The translations under genes and the position numbers were made by a program. Under the pieces are notes generated by a model. The model worked only from the letters and a program-made list of their open reading frames with translations, searched no databases and was not told where the DNA came from. From Actinocatenispora thailandica (GTDB lineage Bacteria; Actinomycetota; Actinomycetes; Mycobacteriales; Micromonosporaceae), in assembly GCF_016865425.1 (NCBI RefSeq), contig NZ_AP023355.1, positions 7,004,198-7,068,197 on the forward strand: a stretch of 64,000 bases of DNA, written 5' to 3'. Of the stretch, positions 32,068-41,156 are shown piece by piece; position 1 is the stretch's first letter; the number at the start of each line of letters is the position of its first letter.

Positions 32068-32493
32068 GTGACCGAGCTGGTCCGGGTCGAGGTGACCGAG
32101 AACCCGTTGGTACCGGCGGAGTTCGAGGCCGCGGTGGCCCGCCGCGCGTCGGGCGCGGTGGTCTCGTTCGCCGGGGTGGTGCGCGACCACGATCACGGCC
32201 GCCCCGTGCGGGAGCTGGCGTACGAGGGGCATCCGAGTGCGGCCGACGTCCTCGGCAAGGTGGTTGCGGACGTCGTGGCGCACTGCCCGGAGCTGCAGGC
32301 GGTCGCGGTCGGGCACCGGGTCGGTTCGCTCGCGGTCGGCGACGCGGCGCTGGTGGTGGCGGTCGCGTGCGCGCACCGGGGCGCCGCGTTCGACGCGTGC
32401 CGGCTGCTGGTGGACGAGGTGAAGGCGCAGCTGCCGGTGTGGAAGCACCAGCTGTTCGCGGACGGTACCGACGAGTGGGTCAACTGCCCCTGA
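32068..32493 (+). CDS. moaE: Molybdopterin synthase catalytic subunit MoaE
   Basis: A 141-residue MoaE. The large subunit of molybdopterin synthase takes sulfur from the MoaD C-terminus and puts it on cyclic pyranopterin. Conserved parts include GAVVSFAGVVRDHDHGRPV, LAYEGHPSAA, VGHRVGSLAVGDAALVVAVACAHR and the catalytic-lysine region DEVKAQLPVWKHQ. GTG 32068 has CCGGAGG upstream. It follows mogA-moeA by 55 bp. Its partner moaD is 5.6 kb downstream, behind moaA. Confidence 0.93.
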   Translation: MTELVRVEVTENPLVPAEFEAAVARRASGAVVSFAGVVRDHDHGRPVRELAYEGHPSAADVLGKVVADVVAHCPELQAVAVGHRVGSLAVGDAALVVAVACAHRGAAFDACRLLVDEVKAQLPVWKHQLFADGTDEWVNCP

Positions 32494-32902
32494 CCGGCCC
32501 GCGACCCACGTCCGTCCGGAGTGGACGGTGACTCGGTGGTGGGTTACCGTGGCGCCCGACAGGTTTCCGCCACTTCGGGCGGTAACGATGCGACAACGCT
32601 CTAGCGCAGCGAATCGCGTCGTTGGGTCAGAAACCCGACACTTGACCTCCGCTTCCCTCCAACGGGGCCATTGTGCTACCCATCGCGCCGTCCGGCGGCC
32701 TATGGTGTCGCTGGTTGGCACGTCGTACTATGCGGCGTGCCGCCCGGCTCAGCTCGGGTGTCGACCAGACAGTGCACATGGTTCGGTGTTGGAACGGCGA
32801 GTGCCCGATGGGCGGCGTTTCGGTTTGAGGTGACTCCGGGGGCGGAGTCCGCAACCAGCGCCATCGCCGACCGATGGTGGAATGCATGTGGGGGGAGTGC
32901 AG
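32494..32902. other. 409-bp intergenic region, no gene seen
   Basis: No open frame here has convincing coding character. A TTGACC hexamer occurs at 32642-32647 without a clear -10 partner. The region presumably contains the promoter of the small ORF at 32903. Confidence 0.4.
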
Positions 32903-33211
32903 ATGAGCATGGTTGCGACGCAGGCTGCCGCGGAGACGGCGGTCCAGGACGATCCACCGCTGGTCGCCCGCGGGCTGATGGATGCCTACCGGCGCTGGTG
33001 GCAGTCGGTCCAGCAGGTGCACAGCATGCTGGAGTTGGGCAGCGGGTCGACCGAGGAGGTCGGCCAGATCCTCGACGAGGAACGCACCGCGCGACTCGAC
33101 TACGCAGCGATGCTGCGCAGTTCGAACCGGCCGGTGGCCGACTACCTGGCCGAGGACAAGGCATTCCCGCCGCTGTGGCCGACCCCGGAGCCACCGGTCG
33201 CCCAGCGCTGA
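32903..33211 (+). CDS. Small hypothetical protein
   Basis: A 102-residue protein from ATG 32903, with GGGGGGAG 5 nt upstream. The sequence is soluble and helical: VARGLMDAYRRWWQSVQQVHSMLELGSGSTEEVGQILDEERTARLDYAAML. The C-terminal quarter is Pro-rich (FPPLWPTPEPP). No known family recognised. It lies between moaE and a convergent NUDIX gene. Strong ribosome-binding site and codon pattern make it a probable real gene. Confidence 0.65.
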   Translation: MSMVATQAAAETAVQDDPPLVARGLMDAYRRWWQSVQQVHSMLELGSGSTEEVGQILDEERTARLDYAAMLRSSNRPVADYLAEDKAFPPLWPTPEPPVAQR

Positions 33212-33221
33212 GCCCGACGGG

Positions 33222-33671
33222 TCACCCGGCTTCCGCGGCCAGCCTCCGATAGTCCGCGGAGCCGAGGAACGACGGCAACACCTGACCGGCGATGTCGGTC
33301 AGGTCCAGCTGCGGGACCTTGTCGGCGGCGACGAACTCGAGCGCCTGCCCCTCGCCCAGCCGGACGTCGTCTCGGGTGACCGGCAGCGCGGTGGCGAACA
33401 CGTGCCAGGCGACCACCCGGCCGGGGCTGACCCGGTCGGGCATGGTGCCGTCGGCCACCGCGTGCACCGGCCCGGACGCGGTCAGGCCGGTCTCCTCGGT
33501 CAGTTCCCGTCGGGCCGCCTGCTCGGCGGTCTCGCCGGGCTCGACGTGCCCGCCGGGCGGTGACCACCGGCTCGGGTCGACCCGGGCGTCGGCGTCGCGC
33601 AACTGCATCAACAGCGCACCGTCGCGACCGACGACAACCATCAATGCGATGCGGTGTCCGATGGGCGCCAT
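33222..33671 (-). CDS. NUDIX hydrolase
   Basis: A 149-residue NUDIX protein. The Nudix box is complete: [18 protein letters not shown] followed by TEETGL (GX5EX7REUXEEXGU), around residue 42-64. The box binds the metal used to hydrolyse nucleoside-diphosphate-linked substrates, often to clean oxidised nucleotides. A minus-strand TACGCT (33680-33685) lies 8 nt before the ATG, giving a leaderless-type start. The substrate is not predictable. Confidence 0.88.
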   Translation of the reverse strand: MAPIGHRIALMVVVGRDGALLMQLRDADARVDPSRWSPPGGHVEPGETAEQAARRELTEETGLTASGPVHAVADGTMPDRVSPGRVVAWHVFATALPVTRDDVRLGEGQALEFVAADKVPQLDLTDIAGQVLPSFLGSADYRRLAAEAG

Positions 33672-33896
33672 GTCAGCGAAGCGTAGCCGATCGGTTGCCG
33701 GAAACCGAGCGTCGCCGCGCGGCGCCCCGGGTACGCGGCATCGCCGGCGGCGGGCGCTTTCCCGCTGGCCGCCCCGGTACGTGCCGGGTCGCCGTGCCGC
33801 CCGATCGGTGGGCGCCGCGGCGGCCGCCCGGCGCGCCGTGCCGCCGCGGCGGCCGCTTGGTGCGCCGTGCCGGCTGGTCCGGGCGGGGGTGGGCGG

Positions 33897-34415
33897 TCAG
33901 GGCGTGATGCGTTCGACGGCCCGGCGGCGCAGCCGGCCCACCCGCTTGGCGGCGGTCTCGGTGGCGTGTGATGCCCGCCAGCCGAGCCCCGGCCGGCCCT
34001 GGGTGTCGACCGCGGTCAGCGCGAGGCCACCCAGGATCGCCACGTTCTTGAGGAAGTGGTTGCGATGGTTGGCCCGCTGCGCCGGGTCCTGGTAGCGCCA
34101 CCACGCGTGCCCGACGACGGTCGTCGGCACCAGCGAGGCGGCGAGCGCGAGCGCCGCGAGCCGGGGCAGCCGACCGCTGGCGAGCAGCGCCGCGCCGCCC
34201 ACCTGGACGGCCGCGTTCGCTCGTACCACCGCGACGGGCCCGGTGGGCAGCCACGGTGCGGCGCGTTCGGTGGCGGCGGTGATGCGCTCGCTCACCGGCT
34301 CCGCCTGTTTCGCCGCGTGTTCGGGATGCAGCAGGGTGTGCACACCGCCCGAGACGAAGACGGAGGCGAGCATGGCGTGGGCGAGACTCCGTACCGGCTT
34401 CATACCTGTTTTCAT
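33897..34415 (-). CDS. DoxX-like membrane protein
   Basis: A 172-residue protein with about four hydrophobic segments (LAHAMLASVFVSGGVHTLLHP, VQVGGAALLASGRLPRLAALALAASLVPTTVVGHAWW, NVAILGGLALTAV), the arrangement of the DoxX family, which has been linked to thiosulfate metabolism and oxidative stress responses. The C-terminal tail is basic. Two starts are possible, ATG 34415 (MKTGMKP) and ATG 34403; neither has a strong ribosome-binding site. Confidence 0.72.
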   Translation of the reverse strand: MKTGMKPVRSLAHAMLASVFVSGGVHTLLHPEHAAKQAEPVSERITAATERAAPWLPTGPVAVVRANAAVQVGGAALLASGRLPRLAALALAASLVPTTVVGHAWWRYQDPAQRANHRNHFLKNVAILGGLALTAVDTQGRPGLGWRASHATETAAKRVGRLRRRAVERITP

Positions 34416-34496
34416 ACCGCCGATCGGCTCGGATGAATCAGGCAATGTACGATTCGCCGGCCGGTGACCCGTGTCGCAACTCCCGGGGAGTGACTC

Positions 34497-35290
34497 TTGT
34501 CGTACCGTGCGGCTACGGTAAGTGGCATCATGTCGCGCCTTTCGTCCGGGGTTGTCCAGCACTACCGCCCGATCGCGATCTGCTCCGCGGTGGGCGCCTT
34601 CGCTCTGGGCTCGGCGGCGAGCCAGACGACCGGCTGGCTGTTCTGGACCCTGCTCGGCGGCGCCGCGGCGTTCACCGCGATCTCGGTCGGCCTGCCGATG
34701 TACGCGGAGCGGGCCGCGTCGGTGCGCGCCTCGGACGCGCGGCAGATCGCGGAGCGCGCCACCCAGCAGATGCGCATCGTGGTCGGCCGGGTCCTCACCC
34801 CCTCGCGTACCTGCTGGGCGAGATCAGCGACGCCCGCCCGCGCGGCGGTGACCTGGACCAGTTGCAGGGCCAGGCCCGCCAGATCGTGCTGGCGGCGGCG
34901 TGCGAGCTGGTCGCCCCGGCCGGCGCGCGGGCCTGCTACTTCCGGGCCGTCGGCGGCCGGAGCCGCCGGCTGGAGCTGGTCGGTTACTACGGCCGGGCGG
35001 AGCCGGGCACCGTCGAGTTCGTCGCCGGTACTCCGCTGGGCGACGTCGCGTTCCGGCTGCTCGACACCGACACCGACGGCTTCTACCCGGACCTGACCGT
35101 GCAGGCACCGCCCGGTTGGATCACCGGCGACCACAAGCACCGGTCGCTGATCGTGGTGCCGGTGGTGACCGCGCGGCGCCAGTTCGGCCTGCTCACCGTG
35201 GACACCGAGGAGTGCGGTGCGCTGCACGACCAGGACCGCGAGCTGGTACGCCTGCTCGGGGAGCTGCTCGCGGCCGGGCTGAACCGGTAG
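34497..35290 (+). CDS. GAF-domain membrane protein, frameshifted as given
   Basis: Two open frames joined at 34798-34802 make one sensible protein of about 264 residues. Residues about 20-75 carry two hydrophobic segments (IAICSAVGAFALGSA, GWLFWTLLGGAAAFTAISV), then a helix, and a GAF-type domain (LDQLQGQARQIVLAAACELV...FRAVGGRSRRLELVGYYG...SLIVVPVVTARRQFGLLTVDTEE). The frame breaks at a run of five C; six C give VLTPLAYLLGEI across the junction. The TTG at 34497 is chosen because GGGGAG lies 6-7 nt upstream; ATG 34530 is the alternative. A sensor role is likely but no output domain is attached. Confidence 0.75.
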
Positions 35291-35466
35291 TCACCGGCTC
35301 ACGCGAACGGGCGGAATTCAAGGCCACGGACTGACGGATCTAGGACAGTCGCCTCGACATGTGCGCATTAGTGTGCGTAGCAACCTTGGGGCGAACGCCG
35401 TTGCGTTGGCGACGTCGGCAAGGGCATGGCAGGCTGGACCCGATCGGTTCTGGATGGGGGTCTCCG

Positions 35467-35718
35467 GTGTCGAGCTTGATCGAAGCATGCGGTGTGCCGC
35501 TCGTCGGTCCCGTCGTGGCCGAGGCGCGAGACGCCGATCAGAGCCCGCGCGACGGCGCGGCCCGGCTGCTCAAGGACCCCAAGGGATATTTCGCCGACGC
35601 CCGTAACTGGGCGGGCAAGAAGGCCAAGGCCGACGTGCAACGCGAGTTGTCCGAGAAGAAGGCCCAGCGCACCCGGTTGCCGCTGCTGAGCCGCCTGCGC
35701 CTCGCCGCCGTGCACTGA
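35467..35718 (+). CDS. Small hypothetical basic protein
   Basis: An 83-residue protein from GTG 35467, with GGGGG about 8 nt upstream. The C-terminal half is charged and helical (DPKGYFADARNWAGKKAKADVQRELSEKKAQRTRL). No family recognised. The gene is followed immediately by an 18-bp minisatellite. Confidence 0.55.
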   Translation: MSSLIEACGVPLVGPVVAEARDADQSPRDGAARLLKDPKGYFADARNWAGKKAKADVQRELSEKKAQRTRLPLLSRLRLAAVH

Positions 35719-35726
35719 ACCGCGAC

Positions 35727-35846
35727 GCCATCCCGCTTGCTCGTGCCATCCCGCTTGCTCGCGCCATCCCGCTTGCTCGCGCCATCCCGCTTGCTCGCGC
35801 CATCCCGCCTGCGACGCCAGCCCGACTGCTCGCGCCATCCCGCCGG
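35727..35846. repeat. 18-bp tandem repeat GCCATCCCGCTTGCTCGC
   Basis: Six to seven units, the first four almost identical and the later ones degenerate. They lie in the 360-bp gap between the small basic protein and the hydrolase gene. Antisense frames across it read as GMARAS or QAGWRE repeats, with no ribosome-binding site or conserved partner, so it is taken as non-coding. Confidence 0.85.
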
Positions 35847-36078
35847 CCAGGTCAACCACGTCACCCGGACACGGCATCCCGCCGAGCCTGGCGGCGGCGA
35901 CGCGCGGTTCGGGGCCGGCGGTCCGTCGTCGCCGGTTGTGATCCGGCGCAACATGCCCACGGAGCACGTGCTCTCCGGTGGCACACTGTGCCCCATGAGC
36001 GAGCGAATCATGGGCATCGGGCGGGTTGATGCTTCATGACCGGGCAGGTCACGGGCGTTCGAACGGAGGGGAACGCTC

Positions 36079-37098
36079 ATGAGTGACGAGGTGACCGAGC
36101 GCGCCCGGGTGTTCTCGGACGAACCGGCCGACGACGTGCTCGGACCCGACTACACGGCCCGGGTCATCCCGCTGCCCGACGACGACGAGGGCGAGGTCGT
36201 CGCGACCCTGGTGCACCGCTCCCCCACCGGCAGTCCGACCGGCGATGCGGTGCTCTACCTGCACGGATTCTCCGACTACTTCTTCCAGACCGAGCTGGCC
36301 GACTTCCACACCGCCCGCGGTAGCGACTTCTTCGCCCTCGACCTGCGCAAGTACGGCCGTTCGCTGCGCGAGCACCAGACCCCCGGCTACATCACCGACC
36401 TGCGCGACTACTTCGCCGAGCTGGACGAGGCGGTGCGGATCATCCGGACCGAGTACGGCGCCCGCCGGGTGGTGCTGAACGCGCACTCCACCGGCGGCCT
36501 GATCGCCGCGATCTGGGCGCACTGGGTGCGCGAGCGCGGCCTGGTCGACGCGGTGGTCCTGAACAGCCCGTGGCTGGACATGCAGGGGTCCTGGCTGGTG
36601 CGGACGCCGGGCACCGAGGCCCTGGACGTGATCGGCAAGCTCAAGCCGAGTGCGGTGGTCCGGGCCAACGAGGCCGGGGTGTACGGGTACAGCCTGCATC
36701 ACGAGCATCACGGCGAATGGGACTTCGACACCACCTGGAAGCCGCTCGGCGGGTTCCCGGTCCGGGCCGGCTGGTTCCGCGCGGTGCGCCGCGCGCACCG
36801 GTGGGTGCACTACGGGCTCGACATCCAGTGCCCGGTGCTGGTGATGTGCTCGACCGGCAGCCGGTTCCCGCGCAGCTGGCACGAGGACGCGCTGCGGTTC
36901 GACACCGTGCTGGACGCCGACCAGATCGCGCGCTGGTCGCCGAAGCTCGGCCGGCAGGTCACGCTGCTCCGGATCGAGGGCGGGATGCACGATCTGGTGC
37001 TGTCGGCCAAACCCGTCCGGGAACGCGTCTACGCGGAGACCGCGCGCTGGCTCGACGCGTACCTTCCGGCCCGGCCGCGCGATACGGTCGTGGAGTGA
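36079..37098 (+). CDS. Alpha/beta hydrolase (lysophospholipase-like)
   Basis: A 339-residue alpha/beta hydrolase. The oxyanion region is VLYLHGFSDYFFQ near residue 60, the nucleophile elbow NAHSTGG (Ser in AHSTG) near 140, and the end of the core has the His in GGMHDLVLS near 310. The fold resembles monoacylglycerol lipase/lysophospholipase proteins. ATG 36079 has GGAGGGG upstream. Its stop overlaps the moaA start by 4 bp, so it is translationally coupled to moaA, although no direct role in cofactor synthesis is known. Confidence 0.82.
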   Translation: MSDEVTERARVFSDEPADDVLGPDYTARVIPLPDDDEGEVVATLVHRSPTGSPTGDAVLYLHGFSDYFFQTELADFHTARGSDFFALDLRKYGRSLREHQTPGYITDLRDYFAELDEAVRIIRTEYGARRVVLNAHSTGGLIAAIWAHWVRERGLVDAVVLNSPWLDMQGSWLVRTPGTEALDVIGKLKPSAVVRANEAGVYGYSLHHEHHGEWDFDTTWKPLGGFPVRAGWFRAVRRAHRWVHYGLDIQCPVLVMCSTGSRFPRSWHEDALRFDTVLDADQIARWSPKLGRQVTLLRIEGGMHDLVLSAKPVRERVYAETARWLDAYLPARPRDTVVE

Positions 37099-38108
37099 CG
37101 GTCGGAGCTCGGAATGCGTTGACGCTGGTCGACCAGTTCGGTCGGGTGGCGACCGATCTGCGGGTGTCGTTGACCGATCGGTGCAATCTGCGCTGCAGCT
37201 ACTGCATGCCCGCGGAGGGGCTGGCCTGGCTGCCGCGCCGGGAGTTGCTGACCGACGACGAGGTGGTCCGGCTGTGCCGGATCGCGGTGCAGCAGCTCGG
37301 CGTTCGCCAGGTCCGGCTGACCGGCGGCGAACCGCTGCTGCGGCCGGGGCTGGTCGACATCGTGACGCGGTTGTCCGGATTGTCACCACGGCCGGAGCTG
37401 GCGCTGACCACGAACGGGATCGGGCTGGCCCGGCTCGCCGGCCCGTTGCGTGCGGCCGGTCTGGACCGGGTGAACGTGTCGCTGGACACGCTGCGGCCCG
37501 ACCGGTTCGAGACCCTGGCACACCGGCGCAGGCTGCCCGACGTGCTGGCCGGGATCACCGCGGCGGCCGAGGCGGGGATGACCCCGGTGAAGATCAACAC
37601 GGTGTTGCTTCGGGAACTCAACGAGGACGAGGCGCCGGACCTGCTCGACTTCGCGTTGCAGCACCGGCTGGAGTTGCGGTTCATCGAGCAGATGCCGTTG
37701 GACGCGCAGCACGGGTGGCGGCGCGATCGGATGGTCACCGCGGACGAGATCCTGGCCTGGCTGTCCACCCGGCACCGGCTGTCTCCCGACGACCGGGAGC
37801 GGGGCAGCGCACCCGCGCAGACCTGGCTGGTGGACGGCGGCCCGGCCCGGGTCGGCATCATCGCGTCGGTGACCCGGCCGTTCTGCGGGGACTGCGACCG
37901 GACCCGGCTGACGGCCGACGGTCAGGTGCGCTCGTGCCTGTTCAGCCGGGACGAGGCCGACCTGCGGGGCGCGCTGCGCGACGGTGCCAGCGACGACGAG
38001 CTGGCGCAGGCGTGGCGGACGGCGATGTGGGGCAAGGCGCCGGGGCACGCGATCAACGACCCGTCGTTCCTGCAGCCGGCCCGGCCGATGTCGGCGATCG
38101 GCGGCTGA
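37095..38108 (+). CDS. moaA: GTP 3',8-cyclase MoaA
   Basis: A 337-residue radical SAM enzyme that starts molybdopterin synthesis by converting GTP to 3',8-cyclo-7,8-dihydro-GTP. The SAM cluster motif is TDRCNLRCSYCMP (CxxxCxxC), followed by RLTGGEPLLRPGL, LTTNGIGL and the C-terminal second Fe-S cluster FCGDCDRTRLTADGQVRSCLFS. The protein ends in a Gly-Gly tail needed for activity. GTG 37095 overlaps the preceding hydrolase stop, and moaD starts right after the stop. MoaA works with MoaC, whose gene is 7 kb upstream in this window. Confidence 0.96.
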   Translation: MTVGARNALTLVDQFGRVATDLRVSLTDRCNLRCSYCMPAEGLAWLPRRELLTDDEVVRLCRIAVQQLGVRQVRLTGGEPLLRPGLVDIVTRLSGLSPRPELALTTNGIGLARLAGPLRAAGLDRVNVSLDTLRPDRFETLAHRRRLPDVLAGITAAAEAGMTPVKINTVLLRELNEDEAPDLLDFALQHRLELRFIEQMPLDAQHGWRRDRMVTADEILAWLSTRHRLSPDDRERGSAPAQTWLVDGGPARVGIIASVTRPFCGDCDRTRLTADGQVRSCLFSRDEADLRGALRDGASDDELAQAWRTAMWGKAPGHAINDPSFLQPARPMSAIGG

Positions 38109-38109
38109 G

Positions 38110-38349
38110 ATGGTCACGGTGCGCTACTTCGCCGGCGCCCGCGCCGCTGCTGGTACGGCCAGCGAGCAGGTCCGCGCCGGCAGCCTCGGCGAGCTGCTGA
38201 CCGGTCTCACCGACCGGCACGGTGACCCGCTCGGCCGGGTACTCGGCGTGGCGTCGTTCCTGGTCGACGGCGTCGCCGCGCACGACCACGGGGCCGCGTT
38301 GCGGGCCGGCTGCACGGTGGACGTGCTCCCCCCGTTCGCCGGCGGTTGA
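38110..38349 (+). CDS. moaD: Molybdopterin synthase sulfur carrier subunit MoaD
   Basis: A 79-residue ubiquitin-like protein ending in the conserved Gly-Gly (LPPFAGG), where a thiocarboxylate is formed to carry sulfur to MoaE. The beta-grasp core is VTVRYFAGARAAAG and the end VDVLPPFAGG. It starts 1 nt after the moaA stop, so the two are translationally coupled. Confidence 0.92.
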   Translation: MVTVRYFAGARAAAGTASEQVRAGSLGELLTGLTDRHGDPLGRVLGVASFLVDGVAAHDHGAALRAGCTVDVLPPFAGG

Positions 38350-38657
38350 TCGATCCGCGAAGGCCGGCGGTCCGAGGAGCCGTCGATGATGCGCAGACCT
38401 CACGGTGGCGTTCGCCGGCACACCGGCCAGCCGGCGCCTGGTCGGCCGTCTTGCACTGCTGGACGTGACCGTGGGCCGTGCAGCACGAGAACTGGGTGCG
38501 CGGCTCGTCCGGAGCGTGCCGGGCGATGGGCTCGCGCGTCGTCCGAACAGCCGAGGCGGCGACGATCATGCGGCGATAGCCTGCTCGATGCCGTTCCGCC
38601 CTACCCCGAATATCCACTGTGGACGGTGAAGGTTCGCTGCGCGACGAGGAGATCCCC
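38350..38657. other. 308-bp gap before the LPXTG gene, no gene seen
   Basis: No convincing ORF. The right end is AT-richer (CCCCGAATATCCACTGTGG) and should hold the promoter of the surface-protein gene. Confidence 0.4.
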
Positions 38658-40142
38658 TTGCTACGGAAACGAATGAGGCTGCGCGCACTGGTGGCCACGC
38701 TGGCTGCTGTCGCTCTGGCCGGGTTGGCGCCGCTGGCGTTGGCGTCGCCGGCCCAGGCCGGCGACGACCGGATCACCGTGACCGGCACGCCGACCTGCGA
38801 CACCCTCAGCGGAAGGTGGGTCGCCACCTGGGCCGCACACAACCACACGGACGTGACCGCGACGATCCAGGAGCATGCCGGCCACGAGTGGTCGGCGTGG
38901 ACCATCGCGCCGGGCGGCGAGTCGCACTACCGGTCCTCGAACTCAGGCAGCGAGAAGATCGCCTACGGAGGCGTCACCGTCACGTGGCCTGGCAGCAGCA
39001 CCGAAGTCAGCTACACGACCAAGGTGGTGCTGAACGGCACGTGCCGGGTGGACACCAGCCGCGCGCCCAAACCGATCTGCGACGACGACCCGGGCGTCGG
39101 TGTCGATCTGGACGCCGTCGACCGGATGTCGATCGAGTCGTACGGCCCAGCCTGTCCGGGCGCATCAGTCAGTGGTCTGTGGGCCACTTACACGATCGAG
39201 CATCGGGACGGCAAGCGCACTGGGCACCTGTACGACTCAGAGGTGGTCAGCCTCGACAACGCTCATCCACAGGTCGATGTCACGCGGAACCGCCCTGCTG
39301 GCTGTCACGTCGGCTCCTACCTTGCGGCCGGCGGCAGGGTCTACGACCCGATCGACATCGACCACGACCCGTACGGAGACGCCAAACGATCCTGGAGTGT
39401 GGTCGACGACGACGGCTGCTCCGACGTTCCCTTCGTACACGCCACGTTCGCCTCGCAGTGCAACGGCGAGGTCACGGTGACCGTGCCGGCCGCGGCCGAC
39501 GCCACCGAGCCCGAACCGTACCGGTTGGAGACTGCCGACCAGTCCTACACGAAGGACTTCACAGTGCAGCCCGGCGGCACGGCCACGTTCACCGTCCCGG
39601 CTACGCCGGCAAAGGGTTTCTCCATCGGCAGCACGCTGGACAAGCACCAGTCGCTCGACTGGGGGTACTCGTGGGCGGAGCCGCTGTCCTGCCAGGCGCC
39701 GCAACAAGGCACTCTGAAGAGCAGCGCCACCTGCACGACATCGACCGTCGTGGTGACCAACACCGGAACGGTGCCGCTGGCGGCGTGGACCACCCGGCCG
39801 GGCGGACGGAAAGTGACCAAGTCGACCGTGGCGCCGGGCGCCACGAAGACCATCACCGCCAAGACCGGGCTGGCCGTGCAGGTGGTGGACACAACCGAAC
39901 GTGTCGGCCTGAAGGACTGCGGAAGTGCGACACCGACGCCCAGCGCGAGCGTCGGTTCGGGCAGTTCGGCCTCGCCGGGTGCGAGCGCCACGGTCGACCC
40001 GAGCAGCACTCCGGTCGCCGGTGGCGCCGGTGACCTGCCGGTGACCGGCAGCCGGCTGGGCCTGCTCGGAGCGATGGCCGGCGGCCTACTGCTGGGCGGT
40101 GGTGTGCTGATTCTGTTGGCCCGGCGGCGGTCCCGCGGCTGA
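38658..40142 (+). CDS. LPXTG-type cell-wall-anchored surface protein
   Basis: A 494-residue secreted protein. A signal peptide (RLRALVATLAAVALAGLAPLALASPAQA) is followed by several Cys-containing beta-rich segments that look like weak repeats (TVTGTPTCDTLSGRWVATW, LKSSATCTTSTVVVTNTG), then a Ser/Pro/Ala stalk. The sorting signal LPVTG is followed by a hydrophobic stretch and RRRSRG. Sortase would cut between Thr and Gly and link the protein to peptidoglycan. No sortase gene lies in the window. The start is TTG 38658, chosen because GACGAGGAG lies at the right distance; ATG 38673 is the alternative. Ligand unknown. Confidence 0.85.
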   Translation: MLRKRMRLRALVATLAAVALAGLAPLALASPAQAGDDRITVTGTPTCDTLSGRWVATWAAHNHTDVTATIQEHAGHEWSAWTIAPGGESHYRSSNSGSEKIAYGGVTVTWPGSSTEVSYTTKVVLNGTCRVDTSRAPKPICDDDPGVGVDLDAVDRMSIESYGPACPGASVSGLWATYTIEHRDGKRTGHLYDSEVVSLDNAHPQVDVTRNRPAGCHVGSYLAAGGRVYDPIDIDHDPYGDAKRSWSVVDDDGCSDVPFVHATFASQCNGEVTVTVPAAADATEPEPYRLETADQSYTKDFTVQPGGTATFTVPATPAKGFSIGSTLDKHQSLDWGYSWAEPLSCQAPQQGTLKSSATCTTSTVVVTNTGTVPLAAWTTRPGGRKVTKSTVAPGATKTITAKTGLAVQVVDTTERVGLKDCGSATPTPSASVGSGSSASPGASATVDPSSTPVAGGAGDLPVTGSRLGLLGAMAGGLLLGGGVLILLARRRSRG

Positions 40143-40187
40143 GTCGGGCAGGCGGAAGGCGGCCCCGCGCCCGCTGACCAGCCCAGA

Positions 40188-41156
40188 TCAGTGGGCGAGG
40201 GCGGCGCGGAGGTCGGCGGCGCGCAGGGTGCCCGGGGTACCGCCGGTGCGGGCGAGTTCGTTGCTGCGGCGGCGCAGCAGCTCGTTGACCGGCGTGGATA
40301 CCCCGGCGAGGCGGCCCAGCAGCACGATCTCGCCGTTGAGGTAGTCGGCCTCCACGCTGCCGGTGCCGCGGTACAGGCTCTGCCAGGTGGACGAGCCCGC
40401 CGGGGTGTCGCCGAACCGGGTGATGTGCAGGATGTCGCCGCGCCGCTGCCGGTCCTCGGCCGTGGAGACCACGTCGATGCCGGCCGCGGCGAGTACCGCC
40501 TCGCCCTCGGCGCGGGCGGCGTCGATCAGCGCCGCGGTGTCGTCGTCGTCCGTGCCGACCAGCGCGCCGACCGAGTTGGCCAGGTTCATCAGCAGCTTGC
40601 GGTACTTCCAGCGCATGATGTCCGGCCGCGGCTGCGCGACGAACGTGGCGGTACCGAGCCGTGCGGCGAGCGCGGTCGCGCCGGTGTCGACACCCGACGG
40701 GTACCGGCCGAGGTCGAGGATCCCGGTGGTGGGCACCGAGTACGCCTGCACCACGCCGGGTTCCAGGTGGCCGGCGGGCATCATCACGCACACGCCGTAG
40801 ACGGTGCCGAAGTGGCGCAGCGCGAGCCGCTCGTTCGCCACCCCGTTCTGCACGCAGCAGACCGGGACGTCCGGGCCGGCGGCGGCGACGAGGTCGGCGA
40901 GCGCGGCGGCGGTGCCGTTGGTCTTGATCGCGAGCAGCACCACGTCGCCGTCCCGCCAGTCGATCTCGGCGGGCGAGGCGACCGCCGGGATCCGCAGCGT
41001 CGCGGTGGTCTCCGGGTCCTCGATCCGCAGCCCGTCGCGGCGGATCCGGTGCAGGTGCTCGCCGCGGGCGACGAGCACCACGTCCTGCCCGGCCTGGGAC
41101 AGCCGGCTGCCCAGGACCCCGCCGATCGCGCCGGCGCCGTACACGATGAACCGCAT
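40188..41156 (-). CDS. Ketopantoate reductase-family (ApbA/PanE) dehydrogenase
   Basis: A 322-residue NADP-dependent reductase. The N-terminal Rossmann loop is FIVYGAGAIGGVLGSRL, followed by VVLLAIKTNGTAAAL and CVQNGVANERL. The C-terminal helical domain has the catalytic Lys region RWKYRKLLMNLANSVG and a substrate-binding stretch STWQSLYRGTGSVEADYLNGEIVLLGR. PanE reduces ketopantoate to pantoate in coenzyme A synthesis, but several paralogues have other substrates, so the exact reaction is open. ATG 41156 starts directly at the Rossmann fold. Confidence 0.8.
   Translation of the reverse strand: MRFIVYGAGAIGGVLGSRLSQAGQDVVLVARGEHLHRIRRDGLRIEDPETTATLRIPAVASPAEIDWRDGDVVLLAIKTNGTAAALADLVAAAGPDVPVCCVQNGVANERLALRHFGTVYGVCVMMPAGHLEPGVVQAYSVPTTGILDLGRYPSGVDTGATALAARLGTATFVAQPRPDIMRWKYRKLLMNLANSVGALVGTDDDDTAALIDAARAEGEAVLAAAGIDVVSTAEDRQRRGDILHITRFGDTPAGSSTWQSLYRGTGSVEADYLNGEIVLLGRLAGVSTPVNELLRRRSNELARTGGTPGTLRAADLRAALAH

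Noticed and set aside
35570-35803. Minus-strand ORF with GMARAS repeats
   Set aside because: It is produced by the 18-bp minisatellite and lies antisense to the small basic ORF; no ribosome-binding site and no recognisable domain.
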